Part shown: in pieces, positions 54,559 to 63,993 of the stretch
Numbering within the stretch: the stretch's first letter is position 1
Layout of the letters: every line of letters begins with the position of its first letter
Origin: Corynebacterium mustelae
Lineage (GTDB): Bacteria; Actinomycetota; Actinomycetes; Mycobacteriales; Mycobacteriaceae
Assembly (NCBI RefSeq): GCF_001020985.1
Contig: NZ_CP011542.1
Span: 1,860,001-1,924,000, forward strand
Direction of reading: 5' to 3'
Length of the DNA: 64,000 nt
Translations under genes and position numbers: made by a program
The notes under the pieces: model-generated
What the model was told of the DNA's origin: nothing
Database searches by the model: none
What the model saw: the letters and a program-made list of their open reading frames with translations, nothing else

Positions 54559-55077
54559 GTGACTTCTGCTTTCTAGGTATAACCAAAGGTGATCGTGAAT
54601 CGTGACTAGTCAAAACGCTTAATCATCTGCGAATCAACTCCCCGCGAAGCACCATCATGATTCCTTTGTGGATTCAAGTGATTGTCAGCTATTGGCGATA
54701 GTTATACACGTGAAATACACGTGTTGTCACACATTTGCTTTTTTCACATTGGCGTGTCGGAACATTACCCCTAACTAAATTAAGAAAAAGTAGAAAACTT
54801 AGTGCCACATTTTTAAGGCATATCCGCAGATAAACATGCATTAATGACGGCATTATTTGAAATACAAAAATCTGCTTTCGGCAAATCTAATCGGGGGTAA
54901 TTTTTCCAACTAATTGTTCACACCATCATGAAGCTTCAGCAAAAGTTCTGCATTCACAATCATTAACACAATCCTACGAATATCGATCGATCTTTTCATA
55001 AGTCACGCAATGCCAAATCGAACTAAAATAAACCGGGACGGATGAGCATGATTTTGCTTGAATGGCTCTCGTTTAGC
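54559..55077. other. AT-rich intergenic region upstream of the DUF4193 gene
   Basis: 519 bases without a recognisable gene, strongly AT-rich from 54730 to 55050. In mycobacteria the Rv2700 (cei) gene lies at this place; nothing resembling it is seen. The only notable element is the pair of CACGTG palindromes at 54705-54723. Confidence 0.55.
54705..54723. promoter_or_regulatory. Tandem TACACGTG sites, candidate operator
   Basis: TACACGTG occurs at 54705-54712 and again at 54716-54723, 11 bases apart, about one helical turn. It lies about 150 bases upstream of the DUF4193 start. Each copy includes the palindrome CACGTG. Unassigned. Confidence 0.4.
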
Positions 55078-56061
55078 CTACAATTTTGTAGCTAACGCAA
55101 CCGGCAATGCAGAAATCAGCGAACTGAATTGGTCACCAATTCCCGGAGCGGCAGCCCACACGATTTCACCGTCGCTTCCTGGTGTTGTTAACTGTGGCGT
55201 CGAAACGACCGCCCCAGCTTCCGACGCAATGAGAGCACCGGCAGCAAAATCCCACGCGTTAATTCCGTGTTCGTAATAGGCATCAACCAAACCCTCAGCA
55301 ACTGCGCACAAATCTAATGCTGCACTTCCCCGCCTCCGAATATCGCGTACTTGAGGTAAAACCGTGCTTAAGAACTCAGCTTGTTGTTCGCGCCAGTGTG
55401 AGGAATAAGAAAACCCAGTCGCGACCAAAGCCAACTCCAATTGCCTAGCACCAGAACACCCTAGTAGTCGCGCCTGACCACCAACAGAACTAGGCCATAC
55501 GGTCCATGCACCCACGCCAGAAACAGCACACCATAGTTGTCCTGTAGCCACATTTAATACCCCACCGACGACAATCTTTCCCGCGACAACGCATGCCAGC
55601 GATACGGCGTATTGCGGGTGTCCGTAGATAAAGTTTACGGTGCCATCAATGGGGTCAACGATCCAGGTGGCCGAACTTGTTCCTAAAAGATTGCTTCCTT
55701 CCTCCCCAATAAGCCCATCCTGAGGCCGTAACTTTTTTAAGGTAGCCGCTACAGCCTTTTCTGCCGCCATATCTACGATGGTCACTGGATCTTCTGCACT
55801 ACTTTTCGTACTCGTGACATCGGCTAGTGCCCCCCGTTCTTCCACCTTTGTGCGTTCCTGAACAATTGTGGAGGCAGCTTTAATCAACGCTTCGAACATA
55901 ACGGAAATCAATTCGTGACAGCCGTGGCCGTGGGTACCCTCCGCCTTAACCCGCGAAAATATCGGAGTAAAGTCGTAGTCAAACGATGCGCATCGGATTG
56001 GGGTGGATTCACCGTGTGCGTCGATAGAGATTTTCGAAAGCTGCCATGGATACCTGGACAC
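55078..56061 (-). CDS. Inositol monophosphatase family protein (SuhB-like)
   Basis: Magnesium-dependent phosphatase of up to 327 residues. Motif A is TWIVDPIDGTVNFIYGHPQYAVSLA (D-P-x-D-G-T), preceded by the metal-ligand Glu of GLIGEEGSN; motif B is INAWDFAAGALIASEAGA (W-D-x2-A-G). It would release myo-inositol for PIM and mycothiol synthesis. The start is unclear. GTG 56061 has AAGGAG 13 bases upstream and adds 54 residues (with HGHGCHELISV) not usual in the family; ATG 55899 would give the normal 273 residues. Context fits Rv2701c, next to ppgK and sigA. Confidence 0.88.
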   Translation of the reverse strand: MSRYPWQLSKISIDAHGESTPIRCASFDYDFTPIFSRVKAEGTHGHGCHELISVMFEALIKAASTIVQERTKVEERGALADVTSTKSSAEDPVTIVDMAAEKAVAATLKKLRPQDGLIGEEGSNLLGTSSATWIVDPIDGTVNFIYGHPQYAVSLACVVAGKIVVGGVLNVATGQLWCAVSGVGAWTVWPSSVGGQARLLGCSGARQLELALVATGFSYSSHWREQQAEFLSTVLPQVRDIRRRGSAALDLCAVAEGLVDAYYEHGINAWDFAAGALIASEAGAVVSTPQLTTPGSDGEIVWAAAPGIGDQFSSLISALPVALATKL

Positions 56062-56200
56062 GTCTGTAAGGTTACTCCTTGGCTGGAAATAAAAACTGAA
56101 AATATTGTCTTTATTTTGTCGCTGTGGTCACATTAGCACCAACCAGCTTTTCGACGATCCCGAAAACGTAATTTCCCATAGTTTTAAGTACACTAATCAC

Positions 56201-56953
56201 ATGGCAAAAATCGGATTTGGAATTGATGTTGGCGGCTCTGGAATCAAGGGTGCCCGGGTGGACCTCGAAACCGGAGAATTCATTGGCGATCGGATAAAGA
56301 TTCTCACCCCAAAACCAGCAACCCCGCAGGCCGTCGCTGAGACTTGTGCCCAAATACTCCACGAGGCCGATTGGAGCGGCCCCGTGGGAATCACTCTTCC
56401 GAGCGTCATCAAGGACCAAACCGCCCTCTCAGCCGCAAATATTGATCCGAGTTGGATTGGGGTCAATGTTGCGGATCTTTTCCACCAGCACCTCGCGGAC
56501 CACGATGTCAGTGTACTTAACGATGCAGATGCCGCAGGGCTAGCTGAGGTTCATTTCGGTGACCCAGCCGCATCCAATGGCGCAGTCATTCTTTTAACGT
56601 TTGGCACCGGCATTGGCTCCGCCTTATTAGTTGATGGGACTCTCTTTCCCAACACCGAGCTTGGCCACCTCATCATTGACGGCGCGGAGGCGGAAGATTT
56701 TGCTTCGTCTCGGGCAAAAGATCGCGATGAAATCGGATACAAGCAGTGGGCAGGCAGAGTAGACAAAGTCTTGAAAGAATTTGAGAGACTTTTCAATCCC
56801 AAACTATTTATCGCTGGAGGCGGTATTTCTCGCAAATCCCACAAGTGGATTCCTCACCTCACTTGCGAAACTCCAGTTGTGGCTGCCCAACTACGTAACC
56901 GCGCTGGAATTGTGGGGGCCGCATTAGCCGTCGAAAAGCACTTAACCCCGTAG
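56201..56953 (+). CDS. ppgK: Polyphosphate glucokinase
   Basis: ROK-fold glucokinase of 250 residues that phosphorylates glucose with polyphosphate or ATP. The phosphate-1 motif is [23 protein letters not shown] (about 5-27). The catalytic Asp lies in [13 protein letters not shown] (about 108), phosphate-2 is [16 protein letters not shown] (about 131-146), and [10 protein letters not shown] follows. The actinobacterial polyphosphate-binding segment [16 protein letters not shown] is present. ATG 56201 starts exactly at the conserved MAKIGFGID. It is placed before sigA, as in mycobacteria. Confidence 0.95.
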   Translation: MAKIGFGIDVGGSGIKGARVDLETGEFIGDRIKILTPKPATPQAVAETCAQILHEADWSGPVGITLPSVIKDQTALSAANIDPSWIGVNVADLFHQHLADHDVSVLNDADAAGLAEVHFGDPAASNGAVILLTFGTGIGSALLVDGTLFPNTELGHLIIDGAEAEDFASSRAKDRDEIGYKQWAGRVDKVLKEFERLFNPKLFIAGGGISRKSHKWIPHLTCETPVVAAQLRNRAGIVGAALAVEKHLTP

Positions 56954-57235
56954 AAGTTTTGCTTATCACAAAAATGATCGGACATGCAGTAGCACACAGT
57001 CGCTATTAAATTTATATTTCGACGGCATAACACGACATTTTTCTAGCAAATGTTTTATAATGGCACTTTGTCCAAGGCGAGGAAACACTTTCTCATCCCC
57101 CTGTTTCGAAAACATTCGATTACCAGTCCATATCGGTTTGAGAAACCGGGCGGAAAGACACCACCTTTTCATGTGTCCCAGTGAGAGGTTTGTTGCTCAC
57201 CAATTTTGTTCATCCATCCAAGCGAAAGGGCGTTC

Positions 57236-58858
57236 GTGGCAGCCACTGATCATTCAGAAACTTCCGCAACCGCACGCATTGGAGGCACCTCCGACGAAGG
57301 AGCATCCGTGACCAGCACTCCTAAAAAAGTTGCTAAAAAATCCGCGCGGAAAACTGCCCGCAAAGCGACACCTCGAGTCGCTGAGCCAGTTTCGGCAAAC
57401 CTAGAAAATCCCGCCGAACCTACAGCATCAGATGCGACCACGAAAACGGCTAAAAAAGCCACTGCAGCTACTTCCAGCTCCTCTTCTGAATCGAAACCAG
57501 TGAAGAAAACTGCCAAGAAAGCTGCAAAAAAGTCCACCAAGAAAACCGCGAAAAAAGCCACCGCGAAAAAGACCACAGCTAAAAGTACCGGCACAGCAAA
57601 GGTGAAGAAGGCTTCCACGAAAAAACAGGAAGCACCATCGGATTCTGCAACTGATTTGATTGAAGAAGAAGATCTCTCGATTGAATCCAACACTGACTCA
57701 GATTTTGATTCTGACCAAGATCTTGGCGACGATGTCTACAGCGATTCCGAAATCGATGATTTTGAAGATGATGACGAGTTGGATTCAGACGTCGATGATG
57801 ATCTAGACGATGACAACGAAGACCGCGAAGACGAGGAAGAAGATGAGGATGGCTCCTCAGTCTGGGACGAGGACGAATCAGCAGCGTTACGCCAGGCTCG
57901 TAAGGATGCAGAACTCACTGCTTCTGCCGATTCTGTGAGAGCCTATCTAAAGCAAATCGGCAAAGTAGCGTTGCTTAATGCGGAGCAAGAAGTGTCGTTG
58001 GCTAAACGCATCGAAGCAGGTCTTTATGCGACCTATCGTATGGAACAGATGGAGGAGGCGTATAACAACGGCGATAAGGACGCAAAGTTAACTCCAGCGG
58101 TCAAACGCGACCTGCGCGCTATCGCGCGTGATGGCCGAAAAGCTAAAAATCACCTGTTAGAGGCAAACCTGCGCTTGGTCGTCTCGTTGGCGAAGCGCTA
58201 CACAGGTCGTGGCATGGCTTTTCTTGATCTGATCCAGGAAGGAAATCTGGGTCTGATCCGTGCTGTCGAAAAATTCGACTACACCAAGGGCTATAAGTTC
58301 TCTACTTATGCTACCTGGTGGATCAGGCAGGCAATTACTCGCGCTATGGCTGACCAAGCACGTACGATCCGCATTCCGGTTCATATGGTCGAAGTCATCA
58401 ACAAGTTAGGCCGTATTCAACGAGAGCTGTTACAGGATCTTGGACGCGAACCAACCCCACAGGAACTTGCCAAAGAAATGGACATTTCTGAGGAGAAAGT
58501 ACTTGAGATTCAGCAGTACGCCCGTGAGCCGATTTCCCTAGACCAAACCATCGGCGATGAAGGCGACTCTCAACTGGGTGACTTCATTGAAGATTCCGAG
58601 GCTGTGATTGCAGTCGACGCAGTTTCCTTCACGCTGCTTCAAGATCAATTACAAGACGTTCTTCACACCTTGTCAGAGCGTGAAGCTGGAGTTGTTAAGC
58701 TACGTTTCGGTCTCACCGACGGTATGCCGAGAACTTTAGACGAAATCGGTCAAGTCTACGGTGTTACCCGGGAGCGTATTCGCCAGATTGAATCAAAGAC
58801 TATGTCTAAACTCCGTCACCCGTCCCGATCACAGGTTTTACGTGACTATCTAGACTAG
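57236..58858 (+). CDS. sigA: Principal RNA polymerase sigma factor SigA
   Basis: Primary sigma-70 factor of 540 residues. The N-terminal 220 residues are low complexity: first Lys/Ala-rich repeats ([18 protein letters not shown]), then a long acidic run of Asp and Glu. Region 1.2 begins near [18 protein letters not shown]. Region 2 has [19 protein letters not shown] and [16 protein letters not shown]; regions 3 and 4 follow, with [20 protein letters not shown] as the -35-reading helix-turn-helix. GTG 57236 is chosen: AAAGG lies six bases upstream. A long perfect terminator follows. Confidence 0.97.
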   Translation: MAATDHSETSATARIGGTSDEGASVTSTPKKVAKKSARKTARKATPRVAEPVSANLENPAEPTASDATTKTAKKATAATSSSSSESKPVKKTAKKAAKKSTKKTAKKATAKKTTAKSTGTAKVKKASTKKQEAPSDSATDLIEEEDLSIESNTDSDFDSDQDLGDDVYSDSEIDDFEDDDELDSDVDDDLDDDNEDREDEEEDEDGSSVWDEDESAALRQARKDAELTASADSVRAYLKQIGKVALLNAEQEVSLAKRIEAGLYATYRMEQMEEAYNNGDKDAKLTPAVKRDLRAIARDGRKAKNHLLEANLRLVVSLAKRYTGRGMAFLDLIQEGNLGLIRAVEKFDYTKGYKFSTYATWWIRQAITRAMADQARTIRIPVHMVEVINKLGRIQRELLQDLGREPTPQELAKEMDISEEKVLEIQQYAREPISLDQTIGDEGDSQLGDFIEDSEAVIAVDAVSFTLLQDQLQDVLHTLSEREAGVVKLRFGLTDGMPRTLDEIGQVYGVTRERIRQIESKTMSKLRHPSRSQVLRDYLD

Positions 58859-58863
58859 TAGGT

Positions 58864-58925
58864 AAGCGCAAACTGCCTCGTGGTTTCTTCTGCATAGAAA
58901 CCACGAGGCAGTTTGCGCTTTTGTT
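58864..58925 (+). terminator. Long perfect terminator after sigA
   Basis: Arms of 25 bases (58864-58888 and 58896-58920) pair without mismatch around a 7-base loop, then TTTGTT. It begins five bases past the sigA stop codon. Confidence 0.88.
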
Positions 58926-59033
58926 ACAACGCTGAGGCGGGTTCTTATTTCTGCATCCATGATGATTATCAAGATGTATGAAGCCCTGTTGCAGAAATTA
59001 CGCAGCACCTTAACTGCTATTCCAGCTGGCTAT

Positions 59034-60404
59034 TTAGCTCTCATTCGGATGGTGAGAACTATTAGAGTTGGAATGCGGCTGTTGTATCGGAAGAGCGCCC
59101 TCGCTCGGTGCCGGTCCCACCATAGGATGGGAATTCCCGGCTTGGGGAAATGCTTGCTGTTGCGAGGATACCGAGCGGTAATGTGTCGGAACCGACGAGT
59201 AGGCAACTTTCCGGAAAAGTGCTTCCAGTGGCCCGCGCCTACCTGTCATCGACCACATCCACGCTAATACAACAGTTATGGCCCAGATACCAGTCGCTAT
59301 CAGAGTCACTTCAAATGCACCTTTACCTGCACCGATTCCGAGCCCGTAAGGCACTACGAGAGTGGTGAATAGTACAGATTGCATGACGTAACCCGACATC
59401 GACATCTGCCCGAGTGAGGTGACCATACGAACCAGAATAGTTTCCTGCCACTTGTGCTTTTCGATCCATTTTCCTAGCCAAAACAACCAAACAAGGTATC
59501 CTGGCCCACTCAGAAACCCAAATGCCTGGTTAAGCGCTTGCCAAAAGATACTGTTAGGGATAATCCCTAGCTCAGCAAGCCCCCATGGAATTCCCATGCC
59601 TACAATAACTAGAACTGTCACTGCAGCCGCTATCCGCATGTATTTTTGGTATGGCTCAGGATTTACAAAGACTTCTCGTCGACCAGCAATGAACCCAATA
59701 ATCACTACCGGTCCAATTACCGGAATAAAGGCAAAAAATGTTATCGGTAACGCGGCTGCAATTAACAATCCCTGGAAGAACTGATCACGCAGATAACCGG
59801 AGCCATAACCACTTCGCGCCAAAAATAACTCAGGAATGAAATATGACGTTAGAAAGGCAACAACGGCACCGAAACAGTACAAGCCTATTGCGGTAAAGAA
59901 CAGGGCTCTATCTGACACTTTGATCAATAATGTCAGCGATAGCGCTATTAATCCATAGAGGAGCATAATGTCGCCCCAAAACACAAATATCAAATGAACA
60001 GCACCAAACGCAACCAGAATGCTGTATCGACGAAAGAGAGTGTTTTGCACTTGTTTCGCGGTTGCGCCTTTACGCCACTCCCGAACAAAAATCATTCCGA
60101 TCCCGTAGCCCAACAGGGTCGCGAACATAGGTAATCCGCGCACATGGATGAACATCGTACCGAAGATCACAGAAATTTTATCTGCAATTGAATCATTAGC
60201 AATGCTTCCTGCGGCGGTAATCGCAGAATCAGTAGCCGGAACTTTTAAGACGGCAAAGGTTGTTATCGCGTTGGCAATCGCTATTCCTAGAAGCACAAGC
60301 CCACGTGCCAAATCTGGAGCGATGAGTCGCTTATTCTTGGCCGGAATCGTGCTGCTATACGATTGCGAACTTTGATGTGAAGAATCGTACGCAGAAGGTG
60401 TCAT
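59034..60404 (-). CDS. DUF418 family integral membrane protein
   Basis: Membrane protein of about 456 residues with ten or so helices. The N-terminal RLIAPDLARGLVLLGIAIAN and the C-terminal YLVWLFWLGKWIEKHKWQE, LGQMSMSGYVMQSVLFTTLV and WSMTGRRGPLEALFRKVAY are signatures of the DUF418/YeiB family, whose relatives are acyltransferase-3-like membrane proteins. The tail is Ser/Pro/Asn/His-rich and probably cytoplasmic. ATG 60404 is chosen since MTPSAYDSS begins the hydrophilic leader; the ribosome site is weak. Function is unknown; transfer of an acyl or similar group to an envelope component is a guess. Confidence 0.85.
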   Translation of the reverse strand: MTPSAYDSSHQSSQSYSSTIPAKNKRLIAPDLARGLVLLGIAIANAITTFAVLKVPATDSAITAAGSIANDSIADKISVIFGTMFIHVRGLPMFATLLGYGIGMIFVREWRKGATAKQVQNTLFRRYSILVAFGAVHLIFVFWGDIMLLYGLIALSLTLLIKVSDRALFFTAIGLYCFGAVVAFLTSYFIPELFLARSGYGSGYLRDQFFQGLLIAAALPITFFAFIPVIGPVVIIGFIAGRREVFVNPEPYQKYMRIAAAVTVLVIVGMGIPWGLAELGIIPNSIFWQALNQAFGFLSGPGYLVWLFWLGKWIEKHKWQETILVRMVTSLGQMSMSGYVMQSVLFTTLVVPYGLGIGAGKGAFEVTLIATGIWAITVVLAWMWSMTGRRGPLEALFRKVAYSSVPTHYRSVSSQQQAFPQAGNSHPMVGPAPSEGALPIQQPHSNSNSSHHPNES

Positions 60405-60555
60405 AAGATGGGTCCACTTTCTGTTATAAAACGCACATAGCCCTTGGAAAACAACACACAGCATGTGTTGCAACCCAAGGACTAGGGGTATTTAAACGGC
60501 ATAATCTAACCAACGACACCGGAACCAAGTTGCCCGCATATCGATGTTGGACAGG

Positions 60556-61134
60556 TTAGTTGGCAGGAACTGTTTGGATATCTACGCCAGTTTGCTCGGC
60601 CATAAATTCAGCAACACACTGGGAAAATGCGTCTGGATCATTCGAGTATTGTGAGCATGCTTCCATCGACTTGGAGTAAACCAGGTAAGCAGAGAAAGCT
60701 AAGAATCCCGAAATTAGGGTGACGATGATGGAAACAATGAGTCCCGCAATCGCCATTCCTTTACGCCCATTTGGCGGGACGTAGTTTTTCGCTTTTGCTA
60801 AAGCGATTATCGACAGAATGAGACCAATGATGCCCGGAATCCAAGCAAACACTGTACCTAGGACTGAAACAAGAAATAGTAAAGCAACGAGCGACACGAT
60901 TAAGCCTGCAAGTGCAAGACCATTCTTTGCAGTTACCAGCGTGTTATCTGTGTCAGGAAAAGCGTATGCCGTCGCATCGCCAGCACCATAAGCTCCTGAA
61001 TTGTAGTTTCCGGCCCCATAGTCCGCGCCAGTATTCGCTGCCCCATAATTCATATCGTGTGGTGTTGCAGATCCACCAGTTTGTGGCGTATTGCCAGCAG
61101 GATCGTATGGATTCGGATTGGACGGTGTGGTCAA
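60556..61134 (-). CDS. DUF4190 membrane protein with disordered N-terminus
   Basis: Small membrane protein of 192 residues. The first 75 residues are rich in Pro, Asn, Gly, Ala and Tyr (NPNPYDPAGNTPQTGG; YGAANTGADYGAGNYNSGAYGAGD). The DUF4190 pattern follows: NGLALAGLIVSLVALLFLVSVLG, WIPGIIGLILSIIALAKAK, then GRKGMAIAGLIVSIIVTLISGFLAF. A short outer tail with two cysteines ends the protein. The start is TTG at 61134, with AAAGGAG five bases upstream, clearly better than the longer ATG reading. Function unknown. Confidence 0.82.
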   Translation of the reverse strand: MTTPSNPNPYDPAGNTPQTGGSATPHDMNYGAANTGADYGAGNYNSGAYGAGDATAYAFPDTDNTLVTAKNGLALAGLIVSLVALLFLVSVLGTVFAWIPGIIGLILSIIALAKAKNYVPPNGRKGMAIAGLIVSIIVTLISGFLAFSAYLVYSKSMEACSQYSNDPDAFSQCVAEFMAEQTGVDIQTVPAN

Positions 61135-61437
61135 AATATCTCCTTTGTGTTTCCACGAAAAACGGCTCTTTAAGAGTTTAATAGAAAACTCTTGTGGTTC
61201 CCCACCCCTAAAACTAACTTTGCCGATTATTGTCACCAAATCTTAATAAAAACTACGCAGGGATTTTCCAGCATTCACCGAACATGAATACGGAAAAAAC
61301 CAAGGAGGAACCGGCCCTATAGGTTGAATCTATGAGCCGTAACGCTTGTTTTTAACCGCCGAATATGTGGATATGCGGATCTGGGATAGCTTAGAAACTC
61401 GGTTCGGCAGGTTCCTCAAACGTATTTCTGGTAGGTA
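61135..61437. other. Intergenic region upstream of the DUF4190 gene
   Basis: About 300 bases between the stop of the helicase gene and the DUF4190 gene start (both minus strand). It should hold the promoter of the latter. Nothing else recognisable. Confidence 0.45.
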
Positions 61438-63147
61438 CTACCATCGGCGTAAGTAGGCGATCCGTTCTCGTAGCTGTTCAGCGGAACACATGGCAGTTGG
61501 TGGTCCGCCGCATTTCTGCCTAACCTCCGTGTGAATAGAGCCATGTGGTCGACCAGTACGGGAAGCAGTGATGGCTACCAATGCGTTGAGTTCTTTCCGC
61601 AACTGCGGAATTTCCTGGCTGGCTACCCGTTCCCCTGCTTCTTGGCGCCCTTTCGATTGTTTTGCAAGTTCCGCCCTTTCCGCTGCTGCCCTTGCTTCTT
61701 GTTCCCTAGCATCAAGTTGCTGTTCCTGACGTTTGCGGAGCAACTGACGCATTTGTTCTGCGTCTAATAATCCTGGTAATCCTAAGTAATCAGCTTCTTC
61801 GTCGGAACCGGCAAAGGTCGCCGTTCCATATGAGGAACCGTCGTAGATAAGCGAATCTAATTCTGCTTCAGCTCCAAGCGACTCATATGGGCGCAGTTGG
61901 TCTGGTTCGGTTTCAGTTTTATTGGCCTGGGTGACAAGGTCGTCGTCCCATCCTTCTTTTTCACGGTGCGGTTTACCCAAAACATGGTCGCGTGATACTT
62001 CCAACTTTGCCGCAAGATCCAACAGAACCGGAACGGAAGGTAGAAACACGCTAGCGGTTTCACCGGGTTGACGAGAACGCACGAACCTGCCAATTGCTTG
62101 GGCGAAGAACAACGGCGTTGACGAGCTAGTTGCGTAGACGCCGACCGCTAATCGGGGCACGTCCACTCCTTCCGAAACCATGCGGACGGCAACCATCCAT
62201 TCGTCGTCGTTTGCCGAAAACTGCTCAATTCGTTCAGAAGCCCCCGTCTCGTCGGAGAGAATAACTGATACTGGCTTTGTGGAGAGTTTTTCCAAAATCC
62301 GTGCATATGCGCGTGCAGTGGTCTTGTCCGTTGCGATCACGAGTCCACCTGCGTCCGGAATTGTCTTCCTTAACTGTAACAGCCGGGTATGAGCGGCTTG
62401 AAGTACGGCAGGTATCCAGTCACCTTTAGGATCCAGCGCTGTCTTCCATGCCCGGGCAGTTTGTTCGGCATTGAGTGGTTCGCCTAAACGCGCGGCAAAT
62501 TCTTCACCAGCGCTTGTTCGCCAGCGCGCTTCGCCGGAGTACGCGAGAAAAACTACTGGTCGGACTACGCCGTCGGCAAGTGCATCCGAGTAACCGTAAG
62601 TGTGGTCAGCTTGGGATACCAGGTGTCCTTCCCCGTCTTCTTCATATCGAACAAACGGAATGGTGGAATCATCCGATCGGAATGGGGTGCCAGTCAGCGC
62701 AAGACGACGGGTAGCGTCTTGATACGCCTCTCGGATTCCGTCGCCCCAGCTTTTAGCATCACCACCATGATGGATCTCATCAAGAATAACGAGGCTGCGT
62801 TTTGCAGTTGCAACTGCGTAGTGTTTGTATGGGTGCATAGCAACCTGGGCATAGGTGACAACAACGCCATCATACTGGGGATTTACGGCATCTGAATTTT
62901 TGAAATATGGGTCAAGGCTTAGCCCCACCCTGGCAGCTGACTCCGCCCACTGAACTTTTAGGTGCTCTGTGGGAACAACAACTATCACCCGATCAACTGT
63001 CCGTCGCTCTTTCAGCTCGGTAGCCACACGCAATGCGAAAGTTGTTTTTCCCGCACCAGGAGTAGCAACCGCAAGGAAGTCTTGCGGTTTGTTCATCAGG
63101 TACTTCGTTAGGGCCTGCCGCTGCCAAACACGAAGATCCTTGCTCAC
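61438..63147 (-). CDS. DEAD/DEAH-box helicase with coiled-coil C-terminus
   Basis: SF2 helicase of 569 residues. Motif Q/Ia region: LRVWQRQALTKYLMN. Walker A is AVATPGAGKTTFALR (about 27-41), DEAH-like motif II is SLVILDEIHHGG (about 119), and motif III LALTGTPFRSD follows. In lobe 2, VRMVSEGVDVPRLAVGVYAT and FAQAIGRFVRSRQPGE give motifs V and VI. The last 130 residues are a Gln/Arg/Glu-rich coiled coil and a compact end (GRPHGSIHTEVRQKCGGPP). GTG 63147 shares its G with the TAG of the upstream gene, so translation is coupled. The role in DNA or RNA metabolism is unknown. Confidence 0.87.
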   Translation of the reverse strand: MSKDLRVWQRQALTKYLMNKPQDFLAVATPGAGKTTFALRVATELKERRTVDRVIVVVPTEHLKVQWAESAARVGLSLDPYFKNSDAVNPQYDGVVVTYAQVAMHPYKHYAVATAKRSLVILDEIHHGGDAKSWGDGIREAYQDATRRLALTGTPFRSDDSTIPFVRYEEDGEGHLVSQADHTYGYSDALADGVVRPVVFLAYSGEARWRTSAGEEFAARLGEPLNAEQTARAWKTALDPKGDWIPAVLQAAHTRLLQLRKTIPDAGGLVIATDKTTARAYARILEKLSTKPVSVILSDETGASERIEQFSANDDEWMVAVRMVSEGVDVPRLAVGVYATSSSTPLFFAQAIGRFVRSRQPGETASVFLPSVPVLLDLAAKLEVSRDHVLGKPHREKEGWDDDLVTQANKTETEPDQLRPYESLGAEAELDSLIYDGSSYGTATFAGSDEEADYLGLPGLLDAEQMRQLLRKRQEQQLDAREQEARAAAERAELAKQSKGRQEAGERVASQEIPQLRKELNALVAITASRTGRPHGSIHTEVRQKCGGPPTAMCSAEQLRERIAYLRRW

Positions 63148-63383
63148 TATTTCCGCAGGCTCCTGTACACTCGCTCGCAATCTGGACACACAGGAGATCC
63201 CGGTTTTGCTTGTTTGGTAACTGGGAAAGTTTCACCGCATAAGGCTACGACCATCCGTCCCGATACCGCCGATTCCACAATTTGGTTTTTCTTAACGTAG
63301 TGGAAAAACTTCGGCGTATCATCATCTGTGCCAATGTCTTCGCGAATGTCTGGGCGTTCGATGGTTTTGGTACTCGTAGTCAC
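63147..63383 (-). CDS. DUF3039 domain protein
   Basis: Protein of 78 residues of the actinobacterial DUF3039 family. It reads TPKFFHYVKKNQIVESAVSGRMVVALCGETFPVTKQAKPGSPVCPDCERVYRSL. The single C in ALCGE and the CPDC pair look like a small zinc site. It is the first gene of a two-gene operon with the helicase (TAGTG overlap), suggesting a shared task. It is divergent from the DUF3099 gene with only about 55 bases between starts. Function unknown. Confidence 0.85.
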   Translation of the reverse strand: MTTSTKTIERPDIREDIGTDDDTPKFFHYVKKNQIVESAVSGRMVVALCGETFPVTKQAKPGSPVCPDCERVYRSLRK

Positions 63384-63438
63384 CCCTCTATATTGCCCAC
63401 GTTCGCTCTCAATGCCAAGCGGGTCTAGGTTAGTAAGT

Positions 63439-63993
63439 ATGGCGAAGGAAGAAGCACAAGCTCAACGCGGGCTATTCGACGACACGCCGGGGGCGTCGTC
63501 CGCTGGCTCGTCCGCCAGTGATGCTTTTGATGTAATCGACATTGAGCCCAATGATTTGCACGAATCAGCTAGTTCATCACATTATTCCCGCAGGTACCGT
63601 ATGGCGCGTGGAATTAAACGCTTCCGTCGTTCCAACGTGGCACTGGTTACCACCGCCTCATATTCTCCTACCCAGAATCGAAAAAAGCGTGAGAAACAGT
63701 ACATGTGGATTCAAGGGGTACGATTGCCTTTTCTCATTTTGTCCATGGTGACCTATGTGTGGATGGAGAATATTTGGATTTCGGCCTTACTTTTCCTTAT
63801 TTCGGTTCCGCTCCCATGGATCGCAGTGGTAATAGCCAATGGAATCGGTGAACCACGGGATCCGAGAGCACCAGCAGTGTATAAGCCGGCGCTAGCAAGG
63901 CAGCACGCTGAAACTCTAGACGGCACCAACACAACATCAATCAAAAACACCAGCCCTGTAGCCGAATTGCCGGGTAAAAAGCGCAACAACTAA
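63439..63993 (+). CDS. DUF3099 membrane protein
   Basis: Protein of 184 residues. A hydrophilic N-terminal half is followed by two helices (VRLPFLILSMVTYVWM and IWISALLFLISVPLPWIAVVIAN, about 95-138) and a polar tail. LVTTASYSPTQNRKKREKQYMWIQGVRLPF before the first helix and GIGEPRDPRAP after the second are DUF3099 signatures. ATG 63439 is chosen because the upstream reading lies antisense to the DUF3039 gene. Function unknown. The stop is 8 bases from the window end. Confidence 0.82.
   Translation: MAKEEAQAQRGLFDDTPGASSAGSSASDAFDVIDIEPNDLHESASSSHYSRRYRMARGIKRFRRSNVALVTTASYSPTQNRKKREKQYMWIQGVRLPFLILSMVTYVWMENIWISALLFLISVPLPWIAVVIANGIGEPRDPRAPAVYKPALARQHAETLDGTNTTSIKNTSPVAELPGKKRNN

Noticed and set aside
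57250..57693. Minus-strand open frame of 147 codons opposite sigA
   Set aside because: It is the antisense of the AAA/GCC-rich Lys/Ala tract of sigA; its Phe/Val/Ala-rich reading is a composition artefact and has no ribosome site.
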